A stretch of DNA of 64,000 nt from Rhizobium lusitanum (GTDB lineage Bacteria; Pseudomonadota; Alphaproteobacteria; Rhizobiales; Rhizobiaceae), in the NCBI RefSeq assembly GCF_014189535.1, contig NZ_CP050308.1, positions 1,426,001 to 1,490,000 on the forward strand, in the 5' to 3' direction. The notes under the pieces were generated by a model, which worked only from the letters and a program-made list of their open reading frames with translations, did not search any database and had not been told where the DNA came from. This document shows positions 39,236 to 47,550 of the stretch, piece by piece (positions within the stretch are counted from its first letter, which is position 1; every line of letters starts with the position of its first letter). A program made the translations under genes and the position numbers.

Positions 39236-39508
39236 TCAAGCCCCCGCCATCAGCCGCTTCAACTGTACCGTAATCGTCGCAATCTCCGCCGGCGAGGCAT
39301 CGAGCCGCTTGAGCTCCGCGTCCAGCAGTACCGGCACGCTCGCCCCTTCCGGCAGCGCCGCCAGCGCCATCCCGCGCTGCCCGTCGAGCCAATAGGGCTC
39401 GTCCTTCGTGGCAAAGCGCGATAACGCCAGCAGCGGCTTGCCCTTGCGGTCGGCGCCATACTGGAACTGCACATACTTGCCGCCCAAGACCGGGTTGATT
39501 TGGGCCAC
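39236..39508 (-). CDS. Small protein of unknown function
   Basis: 90 residues starting at a GTG with a strong GGGAGG 6 bases upstream. The sequence begins MAQINPVLGGKYVQFQYGADRKGKPLLALS (first part shown by motif only: VLGGKYVQF) and ends in a helical AEIATITVQLKRLMAG segment. Composition and codon use are like real rhizobial genes. It is convergent with pbpC. No family was recognised. Confidence 0.65.
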   Translation of the reverse strand: MAQINPVLGGKYVQFQYGADRKGKPLLALSRFATKDEPYWLDGQRGMALAALPEGASVPVLLDAELKRLDASPAEIATITVQLKRLMAGA

Positions 39509-39513
39509 TTTGA

Positions 39514-39906
39514 CCTCCCGAAGATCCAGCGTGGTTTTACGGCTCGCATTTCGAGATGGGCGCGGGGGTCAATGCCGGCGATCAAATCCTGAAGCCATGG
39601 GTCGCCAAGGTCGGCGCGTATCACACTGCGTTCATCAGCCATGACGGAGCGAGCAGGTTCACCATTGGTCGCTGTAAGGACGGCAGGCTGGACAAAGCCG
39701 GCCCGACCCTCGCCAATCCGGCTGTGCTCGCCAACGGCGGTTCGCCCAATCTCCCGGTTCGGATTGGTGGCATTCACGAGAATACTAAGGCCGGTAGGAT
39801 CACTTTTGAAGAAGTGGACATCTACAACCGCGCACTCGATCAGACAGAGATTATCAAGGCGCACAATGCCCTTTACGCTCTGGCTCAAACACGCGGTCGG
39901 AGCTGA
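39514..39906 (+). pseudogene. LamG-like (concanavalin-fold) protein fragment
   Basis: An open stretch of 130 codons after a TGA. The end (LPVRIGGIHENTKAGRITFEEVDIYNRALDQTEIIKAHNAL) matches the final strands of LamG-like jelly-roll domains, in which a Val-Asp-Ile-Tyr-Asn-Arg-Ala-Leu motif recurs. No signal peptide, no upstream partner and no ribosome site were found; the only ATG is at 39556. It is best read as the C-terminal remnant of a larger carbohydrate-binding protein, possibly brought in with the accessory genes that follow. Confidence 0.6.
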
Positions 39907-40196
39907 TCCGCTAGTTTATCGGCCGCCCGCGACCGGGCGGTCGTGGTGACCGATCACCACGACGACGGGCCTACTTTTGCGATACTGAGTCGCGAGCTAT
40001 TTGACATTGTGAATATGAGTTCGGTCGCAGGGTGACGCTGGCCAATTACACTATTGGCCAGTCGGGTCGCGCGCCGCCCATGCCAGCAAGCAACGCTTGA
40101 GACCGATACTAATCTGAGTTGAAAGGATCTTCTCAGCTTTAACCAGAGCGGTTAACGTTCTGCAGAGCTGAATCGGTGTTTCCGGGAGAATTAGAC
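39907..40196. other. Noncoding gap with two perfect hairpins
   Basis: About 290 bp without a gene. A 10-bp perfect stem with a CCGA loop lies at 39940-39963, followed after about 10 bases by TTTT, and may be an intrinsic terminator. A second perfect 9-bp inverted repeat, CTGGCCAAT and ATTGGCCAG, lies at 40039-40062 and could be an operator or another terminator. The region marks the switch to lower-GC genes. Confidence 0.5.
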
Positions 40197-41216
40197 ATGG
40201 CAGACAAGAAGAGTTCCGGTAACGACGTCGGGGTGGCCGTCTCTTGGAGCTTGAATGGTGTCAAAGCAAAAATCAAAAGTCGGCTGCTATCCTCTGCGGA
40301 CCAATGGGGCTCAACGAAACTGCAGGAGCAAAATCTCCAAAGTGAGCGCCACGTCGAGCTTCACCAAGCCGGAACAAGAAGTCTTGTAAAGATCTTCGAA
40401 ACTGCAACCAAGACCCTGTCCGCAGAGATTTCCGATAATCCTGCGTTAGCCCTCCGTGTTTTGAAGGCGATTGAACGACATACGGCGGCTATCGAAAATA
40501 TCGAGGGCACTTTGCCGTTCGCCTTTGAAGAAATTAGACGATCGATGACTGACGAGGATGTGCCAGATACAGGGCCGGATACACTCGATCAAAAGTTTCT
40601 TGATCGCTATGGAACATACGCTGGACAGGCGAGCGACGAAGTTTTGAGAGAAAAATGGGGACGCGTTCTCGCTTCGGAGATAAAAAAGCCGGGTACATTC
40701 TCTCTCAAAACGTTGCGTATTATTGACGAGCTCGAACCTACTACAGCCCAGCTCTTTGAGCGGCTTTGTGAAGCCAAACTTGGCTCGTCGGTCCCCTCAA
40801 TTCTTTCAAGTTTAAGCAACCATGAGATATGGGAACTGCAAGAAGCTGGCCTCGTACGAACAACGGAGATCGGATATCATTGGTCTTTCGGAAAGGGAGG
40901 GACTGATGCGGATGGTCGCGGGTCATGGATTTGTGATTTTGGGACGGTCTATGGTATCTACGTGGTCATCGGCCCCGGCCTTACCATTGGGAACCAGTTG
41001 AGTGACACATTGTTAAAAATGCATGGGGAATTCCCCGCTATTGATATTTTCTCGTTAACGGACGTCGGGATATCAATTGCCTCAATCCTTCCAAATCGAG
41101 ACCGCGAAGCTATCTTGGCCCTCAAAGCAGCGTTCACCAAAGCCTACCCTGAGGTCGAGTTAGACATATATCAGCGCGATTCCGACGGTAAAGGTGGCCC
41201 GCTGAAAGCGAACTAG
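40197..41216 (+). CDS. DUF2806 domain protein
   Basis: 339 residues. The central part matches DUF2806: DQKFLDRYGTYAGQASDEVLREKWGRVLASEIKKPGTFSLKTLRIIDEL, a helical domain found in many soluble bacterial proteins of unknown function. The C-terminal half has alternating strands and helices. ATG 40197 has GGGAGA 8 bases upstream. GC content is clearly lower than in pbpC. It sits alone beside a second orphan gene in a likely laterally acquired strip. A defence-related role is conceivable only by location. Confidence 0.75.
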   Translation: MADKKSSGNDVGVAVSWSLNGVKAKIKSRLLSSADQWGSTKLQEQNLQSERHVELHQAGTRSLVKIFETATKTLSAEISDNPALALRVLKAIERHTAAIENIEGTLPFAFEEIRRSMTDEDVPDTGPDTLDQKFLDRYGTYAGQASDEVLREKWGRVLASEIKKPGTFSLKTLRIIDELEPTTAQLFERLCEAKLGSSVPSILSSLSNHEIWELQEAGLVRTTEIGYHWSFGKGGTDADGRGSWICDFGTVYGIYVVIGPGLTIGNQLSDTLLKMHGEFPAIDIFSLTDVGISIASILPNRDREAILALKAAFTKAYPEVELDIYQRDSDGKGGPLKAN

Positions 41217-41417
41217 CAGCATGTCAACAGCACCGGGCGCTGACGACTGCTGTGTGAGCGACGCATCGCGCTAAGCTTTGATCAAAGAAGCGCCGGTCCC
41301 GAGGCTGTTTCGAGTGGCCCGTTAGACGCCAATTTCAGTTGCCATTTTAGGTAGAGCGCGACACAAGACGGTGAGCTAAGATGTGATCGACCCAATCGTC
41401 ACTCCGGGAAGGGAAAA

Positions 41418-42614
41418 ATGGTATTCAGCGCTCCAGAACGTGAAGTGATAGTGCTCGTCTTGAACGCTGCTGTCACCGCAATTGGGGATGCCCCCGAAGT
41501 GGAGCCTAGTGTCAAATTTGCGCTTCAGCGGGATTTTGCGGAGGCTATACATTACGCAGGAGGATCCAGCGACCTGTTAACCGTGGCAAGCTTGAATCAC
41601 GCGTTGGACAAAATCTTGCAATCCCCGAACTTTTTTTACGCGAAAGACATTGAAATTGTGCTGCCTGGTTTTGGCGGAGGGGTGGTCGCAACGACCTCTC
41701 TGCCAACGGGAGTCGTCGCACCGGAGCGGCAGACAGTGCGGGATGCGTTGCTATTCGTAAAAATGAATATTGAAGAGGAATTTCAGGTCGAAGAATCGAC
41801 CATGACCTTGCCTAGCGAAAAGGTAGCACCGTTCCACTATTCTTTTGACGACGACCGCCTTACCGTCAATCACCAGCCGGCTGGTGTCGCCCTAGAGGGT
41901 ACGATCGCGAGCGCCCGAGCACTCCTCCTGGAGCAAGGCGCGCGGTTTATTGAAGATCTAAGGAAATCAAATAGCGATCGTCGGCTGTTCGAGGCGTTTG
42001 AGGCGGTCCATCAGAAGATGTCTGATGGACAAGATATTGTTCAACTCGGTCTTTTGAACATCACTTTGGAGGGCGCGATACGCGGGGCCGAAGCCGAGAT
42101 TTCCGAGATTTTGGCCGAAATCCTACGGAGCCATACAGTCGGCGTCAGGCACTATCTCGCTCAATTCCCTGAATGGGTGCAATTCAGCGACAGTGCGGCA
42201 GAGTTGGAGGTTACCCGCGAGGACTTGGTGCGCCTCACGACAGGAGTGATTGCACTCGCGGAAGCCCTAGAAAAGCAGGCGTCGGTAGACGAAGAGGTGC
42301 CGCGAACGCTACGGTCCCTGGCCAATTTGCACATCGATAGCCCAGTGAAACTGAGGCGGGCAGGGCTAGCCATAGTGCGGACCGTAGAGAGCCTGGCTCT
42401 CTCTGTTTTCAGACGAGCCGCCTCCTTTGCGGTCTCCACCCTCGACCGAGCGCTTGATGGAGCGTCGATAATACTTGCTACAGCCCTCGCGCCCATTATC
42501 GCGTTAGCGGTCCTACATTATAGCGCAACTTTCCTAGCAAGCACCGATGCGGCATGGCTTAAACCTGCTGCTGAGATCATTTTGAGAAAGGAAGCGGAGC
42601 TATTGGGTAAGTAA
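41418..42614 (+). CDS. Protein of unknown function with C-terminal membrane segment
   Basis: 398 residues, mostly charged and helical, with one hydrophobic segment near residues 355-380 (IILATALAPIIALAVLHYSATFLA) close to the C-terminus, so it is probably tail-anchored or bitopic with a large cytoplasmic domain. GGAAGGG precedes the ATG. Lower GC than the core genes. No domain was recognised. A large soluble part with a terminal membrane helix is also seen in membrane effectors of defence systems, but nothing here proves that. Confidence 0.6.
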   Translation: MVFSAPEREVIVLVLNAAVTAIGDAPEVEPSVKFALQRDFAEAIHYAGGSSDLLTVASLNHALDKILQSPNFFYAKDIEIVLPGFGGGVVATTSLPTGVVAPERQTVRDALLFVKMNIEEEFQVEESTMTLPSEKVAPFHYSFDDDRLTVNHQPAGVALEGTIASARALLLEQGARFIEDLRKSNSDRRLFEAFEAVHQKMSDGQDIVQLGLLNITLEGAIRGAEAEISEILAEILRSHTVGVRHYLAQFPEWVQFSDSAAELEVTREDLVRLTTGVIALAEALEKQASVDEEVPRTLRSLANLHIDSPVKLRRAGLAIVRTVESLALSVFRRAASFAVSTLDRALDGASIILATALAPIIALAVLHYSATFLASTDAAWLKPAAEIILRKEAELLGK

Positions 42615-42642
42615 CCTTCGACAGCGCATTTAACGCAATCCA

Positions 42643-42675
42643 AAAATTCCGGAAGCCCGTGTCAAAATTCCGGAA
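42643..42675 (+). repeat. Short direct repeat near the island's left edge
   Basis: AAAATTCCGGAA occurs twice, at 42643-42654 and 42664-42675, about 60 bp outside the tRNA-derived attachment site. Its role is unknown; it may be a host-side relic of an earlier insertion. Confidence 0.5.
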
Positions 42676-42735
42676 AGTCGCGTCCAGCTACATGGGCTAT
42701 TGTCAGGAATAGCCGTCCCAGAATTTTTGGCTGTT

Positions 42736-42792
42736 TAAATGGTAGCGGAGGAGGGATTTGAACCACCGACACAAGGATTATTATTCCTCTGT
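42736..42792. repeat. Attachment site attL (tRNA-Met 3' fragment)
   Basis: 57 bases matching 61461-61517 at 55 of 57 positions. It covers the tRNA 3' end with encoded CCA, the T arm, and the anticodon stem-loop, on the minus strand. The two mismatches are at 42766 and 42783. The 5' half of the tRNA is absent here, so this copy is not a gene. Confidence 0.9.
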
Positions 42793-42822
42793 CAATCATT
42801 GTTTTTATTGGTCAATTTGGCG

Positions 42823-42844
42823 TTATGTTGCAGTTATGTTGCAT
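42823..42844 (+). repeat. Tandem arm-type integrase site, left end
   Basis: GTTATGTTGCA is repeated head-to-tail (42823-42833 and 42834-42844), 30 bp inside the attL core. The right end holds a similar tandem pair with the same TGTTGCA core. This placement fits arm-type binding sites of a tyrosine integrase. Confidence 0.6.
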
Positions 42845-42867
42845 GGATTTGTTTGACTTAGGTTGAA

Positions 42868-44004
42868 CTAAGATGCAAGAAGACGCTCTTCTATGGCGGC
42901 AATTGCGGCCTGATCGTCCTCACGGGCGTCGAACAAATAGCCATATGTGTCATATGTCATTTGAATGGATGAGTGGCCCATCAGCATCTGAATGCGCTTC
43001 GGAGTGGCATTCTGCTCGATCCACAATGCGGCCGCGGCGTGTCTGAGTGCATGTAGCGAATACTTCGCGTCGAAGATCGGATTGCCATCGTCGTCGAGCT
43101 CGTCTGTTTTTACCGAAACGCCAGCCGCCACCTGTATCGGCCAGAACACCCTGTTCAAAAGATTGGCATGACTTTCGACGTTCCCTGCGCCGTTCGGGAA
43201 GACGAGATCAAGCTTGCCCTTCGGACACATCTTCTTCCATTCGGTAAGGATAATCACGACCGATGGAGAAAGCGGCACGTCGCGCGTCCCGGCCTCCGAC
43301 TTAGGCTTGCCGATGACATTATATGGATCAGCGCGCCGCCTGACATGCAGCAGCTTTCCGTTAAGGTCGACATCATCCCAGATCAGGCCGCGAAGTTCAG
43401 ACGCTCGCAAGCCGGTGAATGCGGCCGTCCATATGAACGGCTTGTTCTTCTCCGGGGTGGCATTGAGGATGGCGCGGAGTTCGGCCTTCGTCGGCATTTC
43501 CGCCCTCGCCGTATCGCGCTTTGATATTTTGATCTTGACGGCTGCAACAGGGTTCTGCGCCGCCTTCCCCGTACGCAATGCTTCGGTGAAGATGCCAGAT
43601 AGCGAGCCGATCACCTTCTTCACCATCGCCCTGGAAAGGTCCTTCCCGAGATCATCCGCGAATTCTTGGACAAACGGGACCGTGATCTTGGAAAGCTTTG
43701 TTGCGCCAATTCGCGGCACGATGTGAATATCCACATGTTGCTCATAGCTGGCGCGGGTAGATCGCTCTAGCCCTTCCGCTTCCGCTCGCTTTATCCACGC
43801 CTTCGCAGCCTGGGCAATCGTGATCGATGCCGACTCGGCCACATGGACGCCCTTGGCGACTTCGCCGCGAGCACCAACAAGGAATGCGTCCGCCTCCTTC
43901 TTGAGTACGAACTGCTTCGATCGTCGCTTGCCGGCGCCATCTCGGTAGTCGGCCTGCCATACAGTTTTACCAGATGGGAGAAGTCGTTTTCGAACTGTTG
44001 CCAT
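42868..44004 (-). CDS. int: Tyrosine-type site-specific integrase
   Basis: 378 residues. The N-terminal part (about 1-60) is an arm-binding domain followed by the SAM-like core-binding domain (about 65-160). The catalytic domain has Arg in FTGLRASELRGL, LHALRH with His and the second Arg, the GHSS His, and nucleophile Tyr354 in TYDTYGYLF. All catalytic residues are present. It points toward attL and ends 76 bp from it. It should integrate the island at the tRNA-Met 3' end and, with the excisionase, remove it. ATG 44004 has a weak ribosome site. Confidence 0.93.
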   Translation of the reverse strand: MATVRKRLLPSGKTVWQADYRDGAGKRRSKQFVLKKEADAFLVGARGEVAKGVHVAESASITIAQAAKAWIKRAEAEGLERSTRASYEQHVDIHIVPRIGATKLSKITVPFVQEFADDLGKDLSRAMVKKVIGSLSGIFTEALRTGKAAQNPVAAVKIKISKRDTARAEMPTKAELRAILNATPEKNKPFIWTAAFTGLRASELRGLIWDDVDLNGKLLHVRRRADPYNVIGKPKSEAGTRDVPLSPSVVIILTEWKKMCPKGKLDLVFPNGAGNVESHANLLNRVFWPIQVAAGVSVKTDELDDDGNPIFDAKYSLHALRHAAAALWIEQNATPKRIQMLMGHSSIQMTYDTYGYLFDAREDDQAAIAAIEERLLAS

Positions 44005-44063
44005 ACCATCTATCTAAGCGACAAACGGAATATATGCAACACGTCAAAATAGACTGGGCCACG

Positions 44064-44154
44064 TTGACAAAAATGTAAGTTTACAGCATATCTTTTTATG
44101 AAATTGACGGAAAAATCCATTCTCTTTTTAGACTGTAAACTTACAACGTGTCAA
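44064..44154. promoter_or_regulatory. Face-to-face promoters with paired operators between int and early genes
   Basis: Perfect 13-bp inverted copies TGTAAGTTTACAG (44074-44086) and its complement (44133-44145) each follow a consensus -35 TTGACA: plus strand at 44064-44069, minus strand at 44149-44154. Each copy lies in the -35/-10 spacer and is itself nearly palindromic (TGTAA..TTACA). Plausible -10 boxes are TATCTT at about 44089 (plus) and TAAAAA at about 44125 (minus). The plus promoter would drive the early operon, the minus promoter int; their transcripts overlap. Confidence 0.6.
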
Positions 44155-44173
44155 CCCCTGCGAAGGAGAAAAA

Positions 44174-44389
44174 ATGCAAAAATCTGCGAATGATAATAAT
44201 CTTGCCGACGACGTGCTTGAGGGAGCTGCGGAAATGGCAGCTTTCCTGAAACTCAACTCTCGGCAAGTCTATACCGCCGTCGCTGCTGGCCACCTGCCGC
44301 ACTACCGCATCGGCTCCAATCTATTTGCCCGCAAGTCTACGCTGCTAGCGTGGATTGCCTCGCAGGAAGAAGCGAGGACTGCGGCATGA
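44174..44389 (+). CDS. Excisionase/AlpA-like DNA-binding protein
   Basis: 71 residues with a winged helix-turn-helix of the MerR/excisionase type: GAAEMAAFLKLNSRQVYTAVAAGHLPHYRIGSNLFARKSTLLAWI. This is the HTH_17 pattern, with YRIGSN/ARKSTLLAW as the wing and last helix. GAAGGAG lies 7 bases before the ATG. Its position after the int-facing promoter suits a switch from integration to excision; in PICIs AlpA-type proteins play this role. Confidence 0.75.
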   Translation: MQKSANDNNLADDVLEGAAEMAAFLKLNSRQVYTAVAAGHLPHYRIGSNLFARKSTLLAWIASQEEARTAA

Positions 44390-44685
44390 ACGATTTCAGC
44401 GGCCTACTCGAAGATTTGAAGACCAATCGTTCCGGCCTGATAGATTTGATGATTAACGGACAGGGCTGGACGGACACCCAAGTTCGTCAGCTTGCGGAGA
44501 TACAGGGCGCCATTGCCGCCGTCGAGGCTGAGATGGCCGAACCTCCCAAGAAGAAGACAGGACCGAAGGTTGAGTTCGGCCCGGCCGGTTGGCCGGTCAC
44601 TCTAACCCCTAACCCAAGGAACATCGATGCACATCATTGCAATCCGGCCCGTCAGCGGGCACGGAAACGTCGTCGCGCGCTTTGA
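44386..44685 (+). CDS. Early-operon protein of unknown function
   Basis: 99 residues, overlapping the stop of the excisionase-like gene by ATGA and the next gene by about 60 bp. The N-terminal part is helical (LLEDLKTNRSGLIDLMINGQGWTD, then VRQLAEIQGAIAAVEAEMAE). The Lys/Arg-rich tail (ARQRARKRRRAL) suggests nucleic-acid contact. No family was recognised. Confidence 0.6.
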   Translation: MNDFSGLLEDLKTNRSGLIDLMINGQGWTDTQVRQLAEIQGAIAAVEAEMAEPPKKKTGPKVEFGPAGWPVTLTPNPRNIDAHHCNPARQRARKRRRAL

Positions 44686-44875
44686 CGCCCAACTAACCCC
44701 CGACATTCGCATGTTCGGCCTGAAGCTCGTCCAGTCGCCGCGGGGCGCCCGCGTCTACCCGCCAAGTTCGAACACCAACAACCTTGCCACCTTCGCCCCC
44801 GCTTTCGCGGAAGCCCTTGCCCGCGCCGCTTCGGTAGCACTAGACGGAGAAGCCCGTGACCGCACCGCAGCCTAA
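44627..44875 (+). CDS. Small early-operon protein
   Basis: 82 residues in a different frame, overlapping both neighbours: 59 bp with the preceding gene and 20 bp with the helicase gene. The short beta-type N-terminus (IIAIRPVSGHGNVVARFDAQL) and the motif RMFGLKLVQSPRGARVYPPS resemble small phage early proteins that bind nucleic acid. A function cannot be named. Confidence 0.55.
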   Translation: MHIIAIRPVSGHGNVVARFDAQLTPDIRMFGLKLVQSPRGARVYPPSSNTNNLATFAPAFAEALARAASVALDGEARDRTAA

Positions 44876-46115
44876 AGATTCGCCGCTTCGAGATGGCGAC
44901 CGAGTCTTGCACGAGACATTTGGAGCCGGCGATATTGTCAGGGCTGGCTCTTTCGCGTCCCTCATGCGATTGGGTGACGGAACAACGCAAATCGTCACAA
45001 ATAGCGGCCTGTCGATCGTCAAGCTTCGGCACGATAACGACAATAATCCCGCCGAGCCTTTAACGTTTATCAACCCCGCCAATTGGCACGGCGAGCCGAT
45101 TCCTGCGCGACAATGGTACTCCGAAGGCTTGATACCGCTGCGGCAAGTCACGATTCTGAATGGTGACGGCGGCGTAGGAAAATCGCTCCTAGCGCTGCAG
45201 ATTGCGGCGGCTGGTGCCATGAGCCTCGACACACTTGAAATGGAACCTTGGGCCGGCCGTACGCTCTACATCGGCGCCGAGGACGAGGCCGAGGAATTTC
45301 ACAGGCGCCTCGCTGATATCGCAAAAGCCCACGGCCAGGATCTGGACTTCCTATTTATGTTCCGGCTTCTCTCCCTTGCCGATCAGGATGCACTGCTAGC
45401 CGTTCCTGATAGATCGGGTAACATGCATCCTACCCCGCTATTCGCCAAGATCATCGAATTTGCCTGCGAATTCAAACCGCGCCTTATCGTGCTTGATACC
45501 GCGGCCGACCTGTTTGGTGGCGACGAAATCAAACGCGGACAGGTTCGCCAATTCATCGCAATGCTGCGTAAGCTAGCGATATCCCTCGATTGTGCAGTGA
45601 TACTTCTGGCGCATCCATCGATTCAGGGCATGCAGACCGGAACCGGATCATCGGGCTCCACGGCGTGGAACAACTCGGTTCGGTCGCGCCTATATTTGAC
45701 ACGGCCCGATGGCAAGGATTCAGATCCAGATCTTCGCATCCTGAAGACAATGAAGGCCAACTACGGCACGACTGGAAACGAGATCAAATTGCGCTGGAAA
45801 GACGGCGCGTTCGTCTTGGATGACGGCAGGCCGGCTGTCGGCTCCATGCTCGTCGCCGCGAAGGCCGATCGCGTTTTCATCGAGACCCTCATCAAGCTCT
45901 TCCAGCAAGGCCAAAAGCTGAGCCCGAGTCCAAGTGCCACGTACGCGCCGAAGATCATATCCAACCATCTGGACGCGAACGGTCTTTCGAGGAAAGAACT
46001 TGCAGCCGCGCAGCAGCGTTTGCTCGATGCTTGCCGCATTCGGATAGTCGAGGAAGGTCCGCCGTCGAGGCGAACGAGGCACATCGTCGCCGTCGAAGAG
46101 CAGCCTTCAGCCTGA
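44856..46115 (+). CDS. RepA-type AAA/RecA-fold helicase-like ATPase
   Basis: 419 residues from a GTG with GGAG upstream. The first 80 or so residues form a small beta domain (VLHETFGAGDIVRAGSF). The ATPase core follows with Walker A LNGDGGVGKSLLALQIA, Walker B PRLIVLDTAADLFGGDE and an AHPS sensor. Then come the segments GSSGSTAWNNSVRSRLYL and LRILKTMKANYG typical of RepA/AAA_25 hexameric helicases of plasmids and phages. The C-terminus is a likely winged helix. It probably unwinds the island origin; the candidate origin lies immediately downstream. Confidence 0.85.
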   Translation: MTAPQPKDSPLRDGDRVLHETFGAGDIVRAGSFASLMRLGDGTTQIVTNSGLSIVKLRHDNDNNPAEPLTFINPANWHGEPIPARQWYSEGLIPLRQVTILNGDGGVGKSLLALQIAAAGAMSLDTLEMEPWAGRTLYIGAEDEAEEFHRRLADIAKAHGQDLDFLFMFRLLSLADQDALLAVPDRSGNMHPTPLFAKIIEFACEFKPRLIVLDTAADLFGGDEIKRGQVRQFIAMLRKLAISLDCAVILLAHPSIQGMQTGTGSSGSTAWNNSVRSRLYLTRPDGKDSDPDLRILKTMKANYGTTGNEIKLRWKDGAFVLDDGRPAVGSMLVAAKADRVFIETLIKLFQQGQKLSPSPSATYAPKIISNHLDANGLSRKELAAAQQRLLDACRIRIVEEGPPSRRTRHIVAVEEQPSA

Positions 46116-46252
46116 CGTTCAGACTACCTTCAGACCCCTTCATACTGGCGGTGTCCACACACCCCCTATAACCCCCTGTAGGGTGTGAAGGAGTTCGCAC
46201 CCGCCCTGGTGGGCAGGTTACCCTTCACGCCCTAAGAATAGAAAAGAGAAAA
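46116..46252 (+). other. Candidate replication origin of the island
   Basis: This 137-bp noncoding stretch just after the helicase gene holds TTCAGAC at 46131-46142-type spacing repeated about every 11 bases (TTCAGACTACC, TTCAGACCCC, TTCATACTGG), then C-rich runs. A large hairpin follows: AGGGTGTGAAGG (46180-46191) against CCTTCACGCCCT (46222-46233, 11 of 12 paired), with an inner GCCC-TGGT-GGGC. Iteron-like repeats plus a hairpin beside a Rep gene are typical of PICI origins. No function is proven. Confidence 0.45.
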
Positions 46253-46444
46253 ATGTTCGCAGTTGAACCATACTTCGCCGAAAGACAGGTTGCCGGGAAA
46301 TGGGTTCCCTGCCGTGTCGTCGGCATATCGTCGACCGCCTCTGAATTATCGCCTCGGTTTGTCGTCGAGTACGTCAAGGACGGCTTCACTGCCCTAGCGT
46401 TCGAGGAATTCATCAAGAGGCGCCAGCCGGGTAATCCGCTGTGA
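46253..46444 (+). CDS. Small island protein
   Basis: 63 residues with a beta-rich pattern (VPCRVVGISSTASELSPRFVVEYVKDGFTALAFEEFI) that resembles small SH3-like or KTSC-type phage proteins. GAGAA lies before the ATG. The stop overlaps the next GTG start. The function is unknown. Confidence 0.6.
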   Translation: MFAVEPYFAERQVAGKWVPCRVVGISSTASELSPRFVVEYVKDGFTALAFEEFIKRRQPGNPL

Positions 46445-46632
46445 CCCTCTGCGCCGAACTGCACGCGATAGCCGACCGCCTCGCACGGTTGGCGCCGTCG
46501 CATCGAGATCCGCATCGTTTCCATGAAGAAAAGAGCGATCTTGTTGGTGAGCTCAAGCGGCTGGCGAATAGTGGGAAAAATATGCCCACTATTGCCTCCA
46601 ACGACAATCGACCACACAGGAGGACAGCATGA
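46441..46632 (+). CDS. Small island protein, helical
   Basis: 63 residues starting at a GTG that overlaps the previous stop (GTGA). Mostly helical and charged (LCAELHAIADRLARLAPSHRDPHRFHEEKSDLVGELKRLA). The ribosome site for the next gene lies inside its end. No family was recognised. Confidence 0.5.
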   Translation: MTLCAELHAIADRLARLAPSHRDPHRFHEEKSDLVGELKRLANSGKNMPTIASNDNRPHRRTA

Positions 46633-47081
46633 ACAGCCAAGCCCGAAAGAATATCCGGCAAGCCTTCCCCGGCATCGCTCACGGTAGCCGAGAGTGGGAG
46701 GTCACGCAGGCTGCTGCGGATTGGGTGGAATTTGGTGGCCAAACTCTGGCCACCCTCCTCGCCTCGCTCGACCTACTGGAAATCGCCCGACGTTGCCTCG
46801 TGGATGGCGAGACGCTTGAAGCGACTGGTGAGGCCGGACCATACGGAACGGCGGCACAGCAGCGTGCGTGGGCGGCAGGAAGGCTTGCTGCGGCATGTCA
46901 CGCCATCCATGCGGCCGGTGCGATTGCGGAGGAACGTCGAGCCGCTGCGGCACGCATTGCGCAGTTGGAAAAAGCACTTGAATACGCCAGAGCCGAGACA
47001 CGGGCTGCGGCCAAGTTCAAGGATATCGTCGTGCCGTTTCGAAAGCCGAGAATGAAATCCGTAGATTGGGATGCTGCGTGA
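46629..47081 (+). CDS. Island protein of unknown function with coiled coil
   Basis: 150 residues with a strong AGGAGGAC before the ATG, overlapping the previous stop. The C-terminal half is a charged helix (AAGAIAEERRAAAARIAQLEKALEYARAETRAAAKFKDIV) likely to form a coiled coil, with a basic tail. It is the last gene before the intrinsic terminators, so it closes the early operon. Confidence 0.55.
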   Translation: MNSQARKNIRQAFPGIAHGSREWEVTQAAADWVEFGGQTLATLLASLDLLEIARRCLVDGETLEATGEAGPYGTAAQQRAWAAGRLAAACHAIHAAGAIAEERRAAAARIAQLEKALEYARAETRAAAKFKDIVVPFRKPRMKSVDWDAA

Positions 47082-47408
47082 TCGAAAGAAAAAAACGATG
47101 ATTATCTGACTTTCGTGTGTCGTTGCTGCGTACTCTTATGAGGGGAACACAAGTCACAATGATCGCGACTTGAACGCACATCAAAATCATTGAACAATTC
47201 CGATCGGCATAAATGCTTTTTGCCAAAAGTGTGGTTTTTTGCCATCTCGCGGACAGTATAAGTAGAGGGTGCGAAACCGTGTGTTGCGCCCATAAATCCC
47301 CCTTTCATTGATTTTCTTATATTTTCCACACTGGCGTTTATAAAACGCACCTTTGCTGTCTCCCAAACCGCTCCAGGTTGGTAATGGTTGAGATACATCA
47401 CAAGTTTC

Positions 47409-47434
47409 AGCCGTCCTCACCGGGCGGCTTTTTT
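47409..47434 (+). terminator. Intrinsic terminator of the early operon
   Basis: An 8-bp stem (AGCCGTCC with GGGCGGCT, one T-G pair) with a 4-base loop, followed by TTTTTT. Confidence 0.8.
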
Positions 47435-47505
47435 AATTGCCGACCGCGGATGAACCGGCGGCGATACCATCCCGGCTGCATGAGTGACTCTGCGGCTGGT
47501 TGATC

Positions 47506-47550
47506 AAGCCGCTCGCCGGAGCGTCCTCTACGGCGAGCGGCTTTTGTTTT
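47506..47550 (+). terminator. Second, stronger intrinsic terminator
   Basis: A perfect 12-bp stem, AAGCCGCTCGCC (47506-47517) with its complement at 47532-47543, followed by TTGTTTT. It is the longest hairpin in the island. Confidence 0.75.

Noticed and set aside
47102..47401. 99-codon minus-strand frame in the early/late gap
   Set aside because: No ribosome site, no protein pattern and position over terminator and promoter DNA; treated as noncoding.
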